Below, in pieces: positions 27,201-35,862 of a stretch of 39,241 nucleotides of DNA (positions within the stretch are counted from its first letter, which is position 1; the number at the start of each line of letters is the position of its first letter). The stretch is from an uncultured Oscillospiraceae bacterium (GTDB lineage Bacteria; Bacillota; Clostridia; Oscillospirales; Oscillospiraceae), in NCBI GenBank assembly GCA_944383165.1, contig CALWON010000014.1, positions 1 through 39,241 on the forward strand. The letters are read 5' to 3'. The notes below the pieces were generated by a model. That model searched no databases. It was not told the origin of the DNA and saw nothing but the letters and a program-made list of their open reading frames with translations. The translations under genes and the position numbers were made by a program.

Positions 27201-27707
27201 TCATCCCTGTGGTTCCTGAATACTCACAATGGTGGACTCAAATCTGGCATATTTGGTATTAAAATAGCGGTTGGAATTGACACCAATATCATAGATACGG
27301 TTTAAACTGTATCCACTTTCCTCACTGTAGAGACCTGTTCCCTCAATGGTCAACAGCACATTATACCGCCCTGTATAGGGAACCATCGCCACAGTACCAT
27401 TATCCAGTTCCGCTCTCTTTGTGCCGTCTGTCACTTCAATATCTATGATTTTACCCAAAGAACCGCCTGTGCTACGCTCTTTGTCAAACACATCATCCCC
27501 AATTTGCAGACTGTCCACCACATATTGAGGCTGACTGTTTAACAGCATTTGATACACAATGGTTTCGGTTTCAATTTTGGTTCCTGTCTGAGGTTGGTGT
27601 GTTTTAAAATAGACTGCCAGTCCCACTGCCACAACAACCAAAACAACCAGCACATCCACAATACTGATTTTTCCAAAGAGGCGTCCATTGTTGTCAATCA
27701 ATTTCAT
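27201..27707 (-). CDS. DUF4330 membrane-anchored protein (second copy)
   Basis: A 168-residue protein starting MKLIDNNGRLFGKISIVDVL, the usual DUF4330 opening, with one membrane segment (about 17-35) and an outside beta-rich domain. Its start codon overlaps the stop of the preceding DUF4330 gene by four bases (ATGA), so the two are translationally coupled and may form a pair. Function is unknown for the family. In the murJ-Wzy-GT-CsaB context a role in polymer export or assembly on the outer face of the membrane is a reasonable guess. The extracytoplasmic part has no cysteine, so disulfides are not involved. Confidence 0.85.
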   Translation of the reverse strand: MKLIDNNGRLFGKISIVDVLVVLVVVAVGLAVYFKTHQPQTGTKIETETIVYQMLLNSQPQYVVDSLQIGDDVFDKERSTGGSLGKIIDIEVTDGTKRAELDNGTVAMVPYTGRYNVLLTIEGTGLYSEESGYSLNRIYDIGVNSNRYFNTKYARFESTIVSIQEPQG

Positions 27708-28207
27708 TGCGCCTCACCCCTTTCAATGTTCACCACAGGACCGCTGCCCATATAACCGGGTCCCCTTACATAACAGGTCTGTCCCACCAGAATATCGTAT
27801 CCACCATCCAACAAAATCTTCTCACCATTGTCTGTATAGGCGCAGGACACTGTCACATAGACATCTTCATAGCCCTCAAAAATGGTGGTTTCATAGGTCT
27901 GTGTCTCCTGATTCAGAATTTCTACTTCTGCTGGCTTGACTTCCACAGAGACAACTTCGCCAATCTTGTAATTTTTCACAGTATCTTGGAGTTGGTCTCC
28001 TGCTTGGATCAGTTGGCTGTTTCCAGCACTCATTTTCTGGAACAGGATGGTATATTCTACCTGACCCCCTGTACGTCCGCCCCCTGTTGTACTTTGAGAA
28101 CGAATCCCCAAAAGCAGGATGCCAATTCCTGCTACCAAAGCAATGACCAAAACAATGATATCAAACAGGTTGAAGCGCAACCGAAATTTAGTTGTATTTT
28201 GTTCCAT
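27704..28207 (-). CDS. DUF4330-like membrane-anchored protein (first copy)
   Basis: A 167-residue protein with a short basic N-terminus (KFRLRFNLFDIIVL), one membrane segment (about 14-36), a Gly/Ser/Thr-rich linker and an extracytoplasmic domain. It resembles the DUF4330 protein that follows in size, topology and the NLFD/SIVD motif before the membrane helix, though the similarity is distant. The ATG at 28207 has a strong AAAGGAG site six bases upstream that lies inside the end of the preceding glycosyltransferase gene (20-base overlap). It overlaps the next gene by four bases. The Ser/Thr/Gly linker and single membrane anchor point to a periplasm-facing or wall-facing domain. Confidence 0.75.
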   Translation of the reverse strand: MEQNTTKFRLRFNLFDIIVLVIALVAGIGILLLGIRSQSTTGGGRTGGQVEYTILFQKMSAGNSQLIQAGDQLQDTVKNYKIGEVVSVEVKPAEVEILNQETQTYETTIFEGYEDVYVTVSCAYTDNGEKILLDGGYDILVGQTCYVRGPGYMGSGPVVNIERGEAQ

Positions 28208-29324
28208 GTGTAACTCCTTTCAAGACATCATAATAGACCTGTTCCACTTTCTTGGCAAAAATTTCCCCTGTAAATCGCTGGTGAAACAGCTCCACAGCAC
28301 GTTTTCTCATTTTTGCCAGTGTTTTTGGCTCGTCCATTAACTTCGCCATACACTTTGCCAGTGCCTCACTGTCCCGATTTGGGAAAATCAGTCCATCTTC
28401 CCCATCATCAATGAGCCAAGGATTTCCCCCATAACTGCTGACAATGGCCGGTACTCCCATGCTCATCCCCTCTAAAATGGACAGACTGGAAGTTTCAGTT
28501 CCATATGACGCATTCAACTGCACATCCAACACAGACAGGAACGGGGCAACTTCCCTTTGAAAACCCAAGAAAAGCACCTCATCTTCCAAATGTCTTTTTT
28601 TCACTTCTTCCTGTAACTGTGGCTCAAACGTCCCTGTTCCAGCAATCAGAATGGTGAATTCTCGCCCCTGTTTTTTGAGCATCTGTGCCGCCTCTATGAT
28701 GTGCATATGACCTTTGTATGGCTCTATCCGTGCCAGAATGCCCATCGTAAACCGTTTTTCTGGGATGTGATACTCCTGACAAAATGTGTTGCACACATCA
28801 TAGCTGCTTCGTGCAACTGGTGCAACACCATTCATCATAACTGTAATTTTATCAAGAGAAATTCCACCATCCATGAGATTTTCTGCTGCCGCTGGGCTGA
28901 CTGCAATAATTTGGTTGGCTAAAAACTCATTCAATCCCTTATTCAGCCACCGTCCAGGTCCCATTTTCAAATGGTTTGGAACTGGAAATGCCGAATGTCT
29001 TGTAAACACAATGGGCACTCGGCACAACTTTGCTGCAACCCGTCCAGACAACGTCCCATGGGTGTGTACCAAGTCAGGCTGTACCTTTCGGATGAGCTTC
29101 CTCAGTTCTTTTACATCGCCCCAGCTAAAAGAGCGGTCTGCAATCCCATCTACTTCACAGATGGTAGCCCCCAATTTTTCCAGCGAAAACTTTAACAGGC
29201 TTCCCCGTGGTAGTGCAACCAGTGTTTCAAAGTGTGTACGGTCAGTATACTGTAAATAATTCATCAGCACACGACCAGCACCACCTATGTTGGTGTCACT
29301 GATGATATTTAGAACACGAATCAT
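28188..29324 (-). CDS. GT4 family glycosyltransferase
   Basis: A 378-residue GT-B glycosyltransferase. The N-terminal MIRVLNIISDTNIGGAGRV contains the acceptor-side glycine motif, HTHGTLSGRVAA follows, and the C-terminal donor domain has LARIEPYKGH and the nucleotide-sugar site SLSILEGMSMGVPAIVS. No signal peptide; it should act at the cytoplasmic face on a lipid-linked glycan. The ATG at 29324 overlaps the stop codon of the ligase gene by four bases and has GGGGAGG eight bases upstream, so I reject the open extension to 29393. The donor and acceptor sugars cannot be told from sequence. Confidence 0.9.
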   Translation of the reverse strand: MIRVLNIISDTNIGGAGRVLMNYLQYTDRTHFETLVALPRGSLLKFSLEKLGATICEVDGIADRSFSWGDVKELRKLIRKVQPDLVHTHGTLSGRVAAKLCRVPIVFTRHSAFPVPNHLKMGPGRWLNKGLNEFLANQIIAVSPAAAENLMDGGISLDKITVMMNGVAPVARSSYDVCNTFCQEYHIPEKRFTMGILARIEPYKGHMHIIEAAQMLKKQGREFTILIAGTGTFEPQLQEEVKKRHLEDEVLFLGFQREVAPFLSVLDVQLNASYGTETSSLSILEGMSMGVPAIVSSYGGNPWLIDDGEDGLIFPNRDSEALAKCMAKLMDEPKTLAKMRKRAVELFHQRFTGEIFAKKVEQVYYDVLKGVTHGTKYN

Positions 29325-30772
29325 ACTGCAATCCTCCCCTCTGACAACCGATGCCTGTGGGACAGCAGTGCTCCTACTGCAATATAGACCCAAAACAGGA
29401 ACATCACTCGGTAGTTATAGAAGGAATAATCTGTCATAGCCTGTACCAAAAATCCTGCCATACCTGCCAGCATTGCCACTTGCTGCAACTTCCATTTCCA
29501 TACTTTTTCGCCACAGAATGCAGCACACAGTTCCCGTACCCAGTGGTAGAGAATCATCACAAACAGAAGCACTGCCACAATTCCGGCATCACATACAATT
29601 TGCAAAAACAGGTTGTGGGAGTGGGGTGCCTCTACCCCACTGAAGCTATACTTTGGATAAACCAGATTGAATGCTGCATCCCCGGGACCAATCCCACAGA
29701 TCCAATAATCTTTGAGCATAGCAAGGGTGCCCAGGTAGATGTAAACACGGTAAGAAGTAGACTGGTCTGTCAGATTTCCAATACTGGTAAACCGTGTAAT
29801 AATAGTCTCTGGCAGTATAAAATACAGTGCTACCAGCGCAATGGGGGTCAAAAGTAACAATCTGGGCTGTAAAAACAGGACAAATACAAAACCTGCAAAG
29901 AGCAGCCCCAGCCATGCCCCCCTGGAGAAGGTCAACAGCATACAGATGCACATCAACCCACAACAGGTCAGATAAAAAATACGCATTACCCAGTCTTTGG
30001 CTGCCAACAGCCCAGCTCCGCCCAGTGGGATCACCAGCAGAAAATATTGCCCCAGCATATTGGGATTTTCCAAGGTTCCAGAGACACGGAAGCTAATGCT
30101 TTCAAACATATCACTATCCACCCATGCCTCTGACTGATAACCCCATCGGAAAATATACTGCAAAATACCATAAACTGCTACCAAAGTACCAGCTACCACC
30201 AAAAGCATCAATAGTGTTTCCAATTGCTTCTGTGTCACAATGGCATTCTCCAAAAGGATGGCAAACAAAACAAATGCCACAGTTAGAATTCCGCCAAACA
30301 AGCTGCCCTGAAGGGTGACAGAACAGACGGTGCCAACACCATACACGGCTGCATAGAGCCAGATATACCGGTTTTCGGCTGCATAGAACAGAGGCTTTCT
30401 TCGCTCACGCATAAAATTGAGCAGCAGAGAAAATCCACCAACCATACTCAGTCCCAATACTGCCATGGTTGGAATAATGGGAGCCAGCACCGCAGCCGCT
30501 CCACACCAGAGCCAACTACATTGAAAAATACTACCTTCCAACAGTTTTTCCAAGTGCAGCCCCTTATAAATGGCACATAGTACGCCATGGAACCACTGCC
30601 AGAGTCGATAAAACAGGCTGCTTTCTGACTCTGCCTGTTCTAATCTCTGTGGTGGATGGATAAACCACTGGATGACACCACTTTTTTTCCACTGGGTTCC
30701 AAACCACTGGCAAATGGCTGCCAACATCTGATACAAAATACTGGCTTGTATCACTTGTTTCATTTGTTCCAT
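29321..30772 (-). CDS. Wzy/O-antigen-ligase family membrane protein
   Basis: A 483-residue multi-pass membrane protein with about ten to twelve hydrophobic segments. The Wzy_C signature region contains CGIGPGDAAFN and, after it, APHSHNLFLQIVCDAG, with the conserved His of the large outside loop. Members polymerise or ligate lipid-linked oligosaccharides on the outer membrane face. In a Gram-positive operon with a MurJ-type flippase and two glycosyltransferases it probably polymerises or attaches a wall glycan. It starts three bases after the murJ stop codon with GAGGG upstream. The N-terminal 70 residues are soluble and amphipathic, an addition that I cannot explain. An ATG three codons further on (30763) is also possible. 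Confidence 0.88.
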   Translation of the reverse strand: MEQMKQVIQASILYQMLAAICQWFGTQWKKSGVIQWFIHPPQRLEQAESESSLFYRLWQWFHGVLCAIYKGLHLEKLLEGSIFQCSWLWCGAAAVLAPIIPTMAVLGLSMVGGFSLLLNFMRERRKPLFYAAENRYIWLYAAVYGVGTVCSVTLQGSLFGGILTVAFVLFAILLENAIVTQKQLETLLMLLVVAGTLVAVYGILQYIFRWGYQSEAWVDSDMFESISFRVSGTLENPNMLGQYFLLVIPLGGAGLLAAKDWVMRIFYLTCCGLMCICMLLTFSRGAWLGLLFAGFVFVLFLQPRLLLLTPIALVALYFILPETIITRFTSIGNLTDQSTSYRVYIYLGTLAMLKDYWICGIGPGDAAFNLVYPKYSFSGVEAPHSHNLFLQIVCDAGIVAVLLFVMILYHWVRELCAAFCGEKVWKWKLQQVAMLAGMAGFLVQAMTDYSFYNYRVMFLFWVYIAVGALLSHRHRLSEGRIAV

Positions 30773-30775
30773 TCC

Positions 30776-32341
30776 CTACCCTCTCTTTCCTTTCCGTTTG
30801 AGTAAATCCCATGCCAATTTCGCTTCACTCAATCCCATCACAGTCACCGCTATGGCGTAAACAACCACACCAAGGGCAGCACAAAGACCAAGCAACAGCA
30901 ATTCGCCCAGCTTTCCTTCTGGCAAAAAGCCAATCAAAACACCTTTCCCCATCTGTACTGTCATCACCATCGCCACAGTGACCACAAGCATTTTTCCAAA
31001 GTCAATCAAAAACATCTTGTTTAAAATGCCTTCTCCCCTCCATTGCAGTGGAAGGAGCAACAAAAGGGCATACACAGTGGAGGACACCGCCGAGGAAATG
31101 GCCAAACCTGCTACCTGCATAGAATCGGTCAACAGCATACACAGTACAAGATTCACAGCAATGGAAATTGCACCGGCAATCAGCGGGGTTTTCCCATCCT
31201 GTTTTGCAAAATAGGCCCGGCTCACAATATTTTGTACTCCATAACCCACCATACCAAGGGAAACCCATATGAGAGCCTGTGAAGTAATGGAGATGGAGAA
31301 ACTGTCAAATTCTCCTCCTCCATAGAGGAAAGAAACCAATGGCTGTGCTAGGCTCATCAGACCCCCTGCCATAGGCAGGACAAAAAAGAGGCTGCTGTGG
31401 ATGGTCTGCTGGATCACATCTTGAAATGCCTCCTGCTGGTTCTCCGCAGTCAGGCGGGATAATTTTGGGAAAATCACATTGGTAATGGACAGAATAAACA
31501 CACCAGCAATCACCAAATAGAGGTTGGTGGCGTACTCCATGGCGGACACACCAGCCCCATCATAGAGGTGGGAACCAAATTTTGTATTGATGGTCAAGTT
31601 GATGGGCTGTACCCATGTGGATACCATCACAGGACCCATCAGGGCAAAAGATTTTTTCATCCCTTCCGAGAAAAAATGGAAATCCGGTCTCCAGCGAAAC
31701 CCCACCTGCCACAGAGATGGAATCTGCACCACCGCCTGTAACAGCCAGCCAACCAGATAGGCGATTGCCAGCCCATACACCCCGTACCGTTTATCAAAAC
31801 AATAAAAATAAAGGATGATCACCAAATTGGATACGGTACTAATAAACGCTGGTATCTGGAAACGGTCCATTGCCTGCAAAATACCCACAAACGAGAAGGC
31901 AACCCCTGTAAATAACACCGTAGGGAACATCACACGGGTAAGAGAGGCAGCCAAAGCCGCTGTTTGTGCATCATAACCATCTGCAAACAGGGTCACAAGC
32001 TGCTCAGAAAACCCCATTCCCACCACGGTCAAAACAGCGGTCAACAAAGTCATGACAGACAGAAAATTACTGGCAAACTGAAACGCCTCTTTCTTGCCTT
32101 TTTTCGCTGCATACTCGCTGAACACAGGGATGAAACATGCAGCGATTGCAGAGGCAAACACTACATCAAAAAAGACCCGTGGAATCCGGCTGGCAATATA
32201 GAAGGCTTTTGCCTCAATCCCCACAGTACCATAGTGAACTGCCATCAGGCGGTCACGAAACAACCCTAAGACCTTGCCAATCAATGTAATTGCCATCACC
32301 ACACTGATGGTTTTAGTGGCGTGTTGTGCTTTTTTACTCAA
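30776..32341 (-). CDS. murJ: MurJ/MviN family lipid flippase
   Basis: A 521-residue flippase of the MOP superfamily with about 14 membrane segments. The N-terminus KTISVVMAITLIGKVLGLFRDRL is typical of MurJ, and the family's charged RDRL and AKKGK/EYAAKKGK positions are present. MurJ proper flips lipid II; the context with a Wzy-type enzyme and glycosyltransferases leaves open that this copy carries another lipid-linked glycan. I chose the TTG at 32341: it has GGGAGAGG nine bases upstream, and the promoter at 32378-32406 predicts a start near 32371. The ATG at 32368 would then begin only about three bases into the mRNA and has no ribosome site. Confidence 0.9.
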   Translation of the reverse strand: MSKKAQHATKTISVVMAITLIGKVLGLFRDRLMAVHYGTVGIEAKAFYIASRIPRVFFDVVFASAIAACFIPVFSEYAAKKGKKEAFQFASNFLSVMTLLTAVLTVVGMGFSEQLVTLFADGYDAQTAALAASLTRVMFPTVLFTGVAFSFVGILQAMDRFQIPAFISTVSNLVIILYFYCFDKRYGVYGLAIAYLVGWLLQAVVQIPSLWQVGFRWRPDFHFFSEGMKKSFALMGPVMVSTWVQPINLTINTKFGSHLYDGAGVSAMEYATNLYLVIAGVFILSITNVIFPKLSRLTAENQQEAFQDVIQQTIHSSLFFVLPMAGGLMSLAQPLVSFLYGGGEFDSFSISITSQALIWVSLGMVGYGVQNIVSRAYFAKQDGKTPLIAGAISIAVNLVLCMLLTDSMQVAGLAISSAVSSTVYALLLLLPLQWRGEGILNKMFLIDFGKMLVVTVAMVMTVQMGKGVLIGFLPEGKLGELLLLGLCAALGVVVYAIAVTVMGLSEAKLAWDLLKRKGKRG

Positions 32342-32377
32342 GGCGTCCTCTCCCTTCTTGCTGCGCATAATCGGCTT

Positions 32378-32406
32378 ATTTTACACCAAAGTATGTATTT
32401 TTTCAA
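32378..32406 (-). promoter_or_regulatory. Sigma-A promoter of the envelope-polymer operon
   Basis: On the minus strand: -35 TTGAAA (32406-32401, 5/6), 17-base spacer, -10 TAAAAT (32383-32378, 5/6). It drives murJ and the five genes after it. Confidence 0.7.
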
Positions 32407-32500
32407 CCTCCGAACTGGAAAGTTTTATGTTTTGTTCACACTTTTCAGCCATTTCTCCATTCTTTCCATTGATTTTACAATTTTCTCCTAATTTTTCACA

Positions 32501-32529
32501 TTGTATTTCAGGTTTGTTCCTGTTATAAT
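32501..32529 (+). promoter_or_regulatory. Strong promoter of the SLH-phosphodiester glycosidase gene
   Basis: -35 TTGTAT (32501-32506), 17-base spacer, perfect -10 TATAAT (32524-32529) with an extended TGT in front. The two divergent -35 boxes are 94 bases apart, room for a shared regulator. Confidence 0.8.
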
Positions 32530-32582
32530 GGCTATAATTGTTTTATCCCTATGATCTACACCAAAAGAAGAAGGAGAGTCCA

Positions 32583-35432
32583 ATGAACTTAACTCGCATC
32601 AAAACCCTTTCCCGTCGCACGTTGTCCCTTGTTCTGGCAGTGGCTCTGGTCATCCCTACGATTTATGCCTCTGCTGGGACAAAAAAGCTGCAAACCACCC
32701 AGGAACTGGCAGATGGCTTTACTTATACCAATACTGTGACTGAACATAGCTCTGGGCGCATGGAGAGTTTCTCTTTTGAATTGGAGCCTGGCAGTACAGT
32801 GGAACCTATTATGATTCAGGCCTCTGGCACAGTCTATGGTGCCGCCTCCATCAATAAGGCCGTCAGCTATGCAGAAAGCCTTGGGTATAATGTGCTGGGA
32901 GCTATCAATGCTGATTTTTTCAACTGGGGGCATGGTGTACCTATGGGCATCAGCATTGAAAATGGTGAGTATCGCAGCAGTGCTGGTGGTCGCAACGCCA
33001 TTGGTGTGGTAGATGGTGCCCTCACCTTGCTTTTCTCTCCCATGGTATCCATTACGGTCACCAATCAACGTACACAGATTGCTACACCCATTGACCACTT
33101 TAATAAGTGGCGTGACTCTGCTGGTGGTATGTATCTATATAATGAGGCGTTTTCTGATGTATCCACCCGCACCGATGCCGCTGGCGGCCGTATGGTCCGT
33201 ATGGAACTGATTCAGGCAGACAGTGATATCCCTTTTACTGTCAACAGTGAACTTCGCCTTGTGGTCACTGAGGTTCTGGAAACTGCGGATGCAGTCCCCA
33301 TAGGGGAGGACAATTACATCATGACCGCTGCCTATGAATCTGGTTTTTATGAAGTCTTTGCCAACTATCAGGTGGGAGACTTGGTAACAATCACTTCCTC
33401 CTGCTCCGACCCTGTTCTATCTAAAGCCCTGTGGGCAAGTGGTTGTGGCGATGTGATGGTCTATGATGGAGTCATCACCGACAGTTCCACGTGGGCATAT
33501 CGGACTGGGCGTGACCCCCGTACCGCTGTGGGAGTAAAGGCAGATGGTACTGCGGTATTTTACGAAATTGATGGTCGTCAGTCTGGTTACTCCGCAGGGC
33601 TAAAGGAGACTGAGCTGGCACAGGAATTGCTGAATCAGGGCTGTGTGTGGGCTGTGAATTTGGATGGTGGCGGTTCTTCTGCCCTTAGTGTCCGCCTGCC
33701 TGGGGAAACCCAGTCTTCTGTGGTCAGTTCCCCTTCCGATGGCTCTTTGCGTAGCTGTGCTACCTACATCCTATTTGCGCAAAAGGAACCAGGGGATGGC
33801 ATTCCCAAAACGCTGCACCTGCAAGAAGATGGGTTAGCTGTTCTAGCTGGTACCTCTGTCACCCTTGGCAATGTAGTAGCAATGGACAGTGGCTCCCGTA
33901 CTGTAACAAGCTCAGTACCAGATACCACATTCCGCTCCACCCAAAATTTAGGCTCTTTTGAAGGTGCTACCTATACCGCCGGTTCTGTAACGGGGATTGA
34001 CACCATAGAGTTGTTCTCCCCCTCTCTTGGGATCTATGGCACAGCACAAATCCAAATTGTCCCCTCTTTGACCGACTTGATTGTCAATGGTTCTGCCTCC
34101 TACTCGTTATCTTTAGATACCCTTGACCCAGTACAGCTGACTGCAACTGGTTCTTACTGGGGGAAACCTGCATTGCACAACCAATCCAACCAACTGGGTG
34201 TCACGTGGAGTACCGATGGTGTCATTGGCACCATTACAGAAAATGGTCTGTTTACCCCATCAGGGGCAGCGTTAACAGGAACCATCACAGCCACATCTGG
34301 TAGTCTCTCCAAAACCGTCCCTGTCACATTGTCACAGGTTCACACCGATGTAACCCCTGACCATTGGGCTTATCCCGCTGTCTCCTACTGCTATCAAAAC
34401 GGGATTGTCAGTGGTATTTCCAACACAGAATTTGGTCGGGACCTGTCCATCCGCCGTGGTGACTTTGTCCTGATGCTCTACAATGCAATGGGGAAGCCGG
34501 CTGTCAATTCCAGTAATACCTTCACGGATGTACAACCCACAGATTACTATGCAACTGCCATTACTTGGGCAAACTCTATGGGTCTGGTGTCCGGCGTGTC
34601 TGAAGGCATGTTTGCCCCTACTGCTCTGATTACCAGAGAGCAGGCCTTCACCATTCTGCACCACATGATGGCATTGTTGGGTATTTCTGAACCCAGTTCC
34701 ACAGATTCTATTCTGGATCAGTTCTCAGATGCAAATTCCATTGCCGACTATGCAAAACCCCACATTGCTGCTATGGTTGCCAAAGGATTCGCCAGTGGCT
34801 CTGGCTCTGGCATCAACCCAAAAGGGAATATGACAAGAGCAGAAATGGTGGCTGTACTCTATCGTCTCCTCACCTTTGAAGAGACAGAACCCACAGAACC
34901 TCTGCCTGAGCCTGAACCGGAACCTCAGCCTGAGCCACAACCAGAACCCCAACCCCAGCCCGAGGAAAATCCTGATTCTGATGGTATTCTCATCATCAGT
35001 CAAACAGAAGCACAGTTGGATTCTGCTGCTTCCCTTACCCTCTCCGTTGAAAACAACGACAGCTCCACTCCAGTGGTGTGGAAATCCAGCGATCCAACCA
35101 TCGCCACAGTCTCCCCTCAGGGCACAGTCACCAATGTATTTACTGGCACAGGTACCGCTGTTGCAACCATTACAGCCACCTGTGGTACACAATCTGTAGA
35201 AGCCACTATCTACTGCAACCCAGCAAAACTGGTGGGTACTGTCACCGCTGAACCGAGCTTAAATGTCCGTTCCGGTCCCAGCCAATCCAACGATATTGTG
35301 TCCCGTATCCCAACTGGCCGCCGAGTCATTGTTTGCAATACAGACACTGTTGGCTGGTATCAAATCCTGTTTGTGGATGATCAAGGGCTTCCACAAACCG
35401 GGTATGCCTCCGCTGACTATATTATCTTTTGA
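32583..35432 (+). CDS. Secreted phosphodiester glycosidase (NAGPA) with SLH, Big_2 and SH3b domains
   Basis: A 949-residue exported wall protein. A signal peptide (about 1-30, ending near IYASA) is followed by a NAGPA domain (about 50-400) with GAINADFFNWG near residue 107, the FYEIDGRQSGYSAG stretch and NLDGGGSSAL near 358. This family includes the human enzyme that uncovers mannose-6-phosphate, and bacterial members are thought to cleave phosphodiester-linked sugars. Ig-like repeats (about 410-585) follow, then three SLH domains (about 587-640, 647-700, 711-765; the last has TRAE), a Pro/Glu/Gln-rich linker (about 767-798), a Big_2-like domain (802-880) and a C-terminal SH3b domain (881-949). 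The ATG at 32583 has AGAAGGAGAG upstream; the open extension to 32538 would start about at the transcript start. It is divergent from the csaB operon. Confidence 0.92.
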   Translation: MNLTRIKTLSRRTLSLVLAVALVIPTIYASAGTKKLQTTQELADGFTYTNTVTEHSSGRMESFSFELEPGSTVEPIMIQASGTVYGAASINKAVSYAESLGYNVLGAINADFFNWGHGVPMGISIENGEYRSSAGGRNAIGVVDGALTLLFSPMVSITVTNQRTQIATPIDHFNKWRDSAGGMYLYNEAFSDVSTRTDAAGGRMVRMELIQADSDIPFTVNSELRLVVTEVLETADAVPIGEDNYIMTAAYESGFYEVFANYQVGDLVTITSSCSDPVLSKALWASGCGDVMVYDGVITDSSTWAYRTGRDPRTAVGVKADGTAVFYEIDGRQSGYSAGLKETELAQELLNQGCVWAVNLDGGGSSALSVRLPGETQSSVVSSPSDGSLRSCATYILFAQKEPGDGIPKTLHLQEDGLAVLAGTSVTLGNVVAMDSGSRTVTSSVPDTTFRSTQNLGSFEGATYTAGSVTGIDTIELFSPSLGIYGTAQIQIVPSLTDLIVNGSASYSLSLDTLDPVQLTATGSYWGKPALHNQSNQLGVTWSTDGVIGTITENGLFTPSGAALTGTITATSGSLSKTVPVTLSQVHTDVTPDHWAYPAVSYCYQNGIVSGISNTEFGRDLSIRRGDFVLMLYNAMGKPAVNSSNTFTDVQPTDYYATAITWANSMGLVSGVSEGMFAPTALITREQAFTILHHMMALLGISEPSSTDSILDQFSDANSIADYAKPHIAAMVAKGFASGSGSGINPKGNMTRAEMVAVLYRLLTFEETEPTEPLPEPEPEPQPEPQPEPQPQPEENPDSDGILIISQTEAQLDSAASLTLSVENNDSSTPVVWKSSDPTIATVSPQGTVTNVFTGTGTAVATITATCGTQSVEATIYCNPAKLVGTVTAEPSLNVRSGPSQSNDIVSRIPTGRRVIVCNTDTVGWYQILFVDDQGLPQTGYASADYIIF

Positions 35433-35433
35433 T

Positions 35434-35464
35434 AATGGGCAGAGTTTTACTCTGCCCATTTTTT
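35434..35464 (+). terminator. Intrinsic terminator after the SLH protein gene
   Basis: A perfect 12-bp inverted repeat (arms 35434-35445 and 35449-35460, loop TTT) runs into a T-tract one base after the stop codon. Confidence 0.95.
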
Positions 35465-35862
35465 GGTATTTCTTGAATATATATTGTATTTTAACAATAT
35501 CTATTTGTATTTATTAACTACACAAGTGTCTTTCTATTGTATACATTTAATTTTGTGATATATTTGGTGTTTCTCCTGGTTCTCTTTGTATTATTTTGTT
35601 TTTTCATACAATTCTTTTAAATTTATTTCCTATTTTCCTATTTTCAACCATTTTCTCCAGGCATTATTTTTACAAAAATCCGCCTTGCATGGACATTTGA
35701 TTTTATTTTCCTGACTCGATGCTACAAAAGAACTTGTCATTTTGCTTTTGCTATAGTATAATCCTCCTATCTCAATTATCATTGAATGAAATATCATACA
35801 TAAAATATAAAACATGTATTATATGACATAATTCTGATTGTTTGTTGAGGAGATGTATTTTT
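35465..35862. other. AT-rich intergenic region of about 400 bp
   Basis: Clearly richer in A+T than the genes on either side. It holds a plus-strand promoter near its right end and a small hairpin ATATTGT/ACAATAT near 35480-35500. The only sizeable open frame (61 codons, minus strand, 35630-35815) has no usable ribosome site. I see no RNA gene or repeat array. Confidence 0.6.
35734..35762 (+). promoter_or_regulatory. Near-consensus promoter of the peptidase operon
   Basis: -35 TTGTCA (35734-35739, 5/6), 17-base spacer, perfect -10 TATAAT (35757-35762). The leader to the ATG at 35863 would be about 94 bases. A second weaker match (TTGAAT at 35782, 18-base spacer, TATAAA at 35806) lies downstream and may be an alternative start. 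Confidence 0.75.

Noticed and set aside
35630..35815. Minus-strand open frame of 61 codons in the AT-rich gap, with a CPCKADFC motif
   Set aside because: The only AGGAGG nearby is followed by no start codon at proper distance, and the composition is that of AT-rich noncoding DNA. The Cys motif alone is too little.
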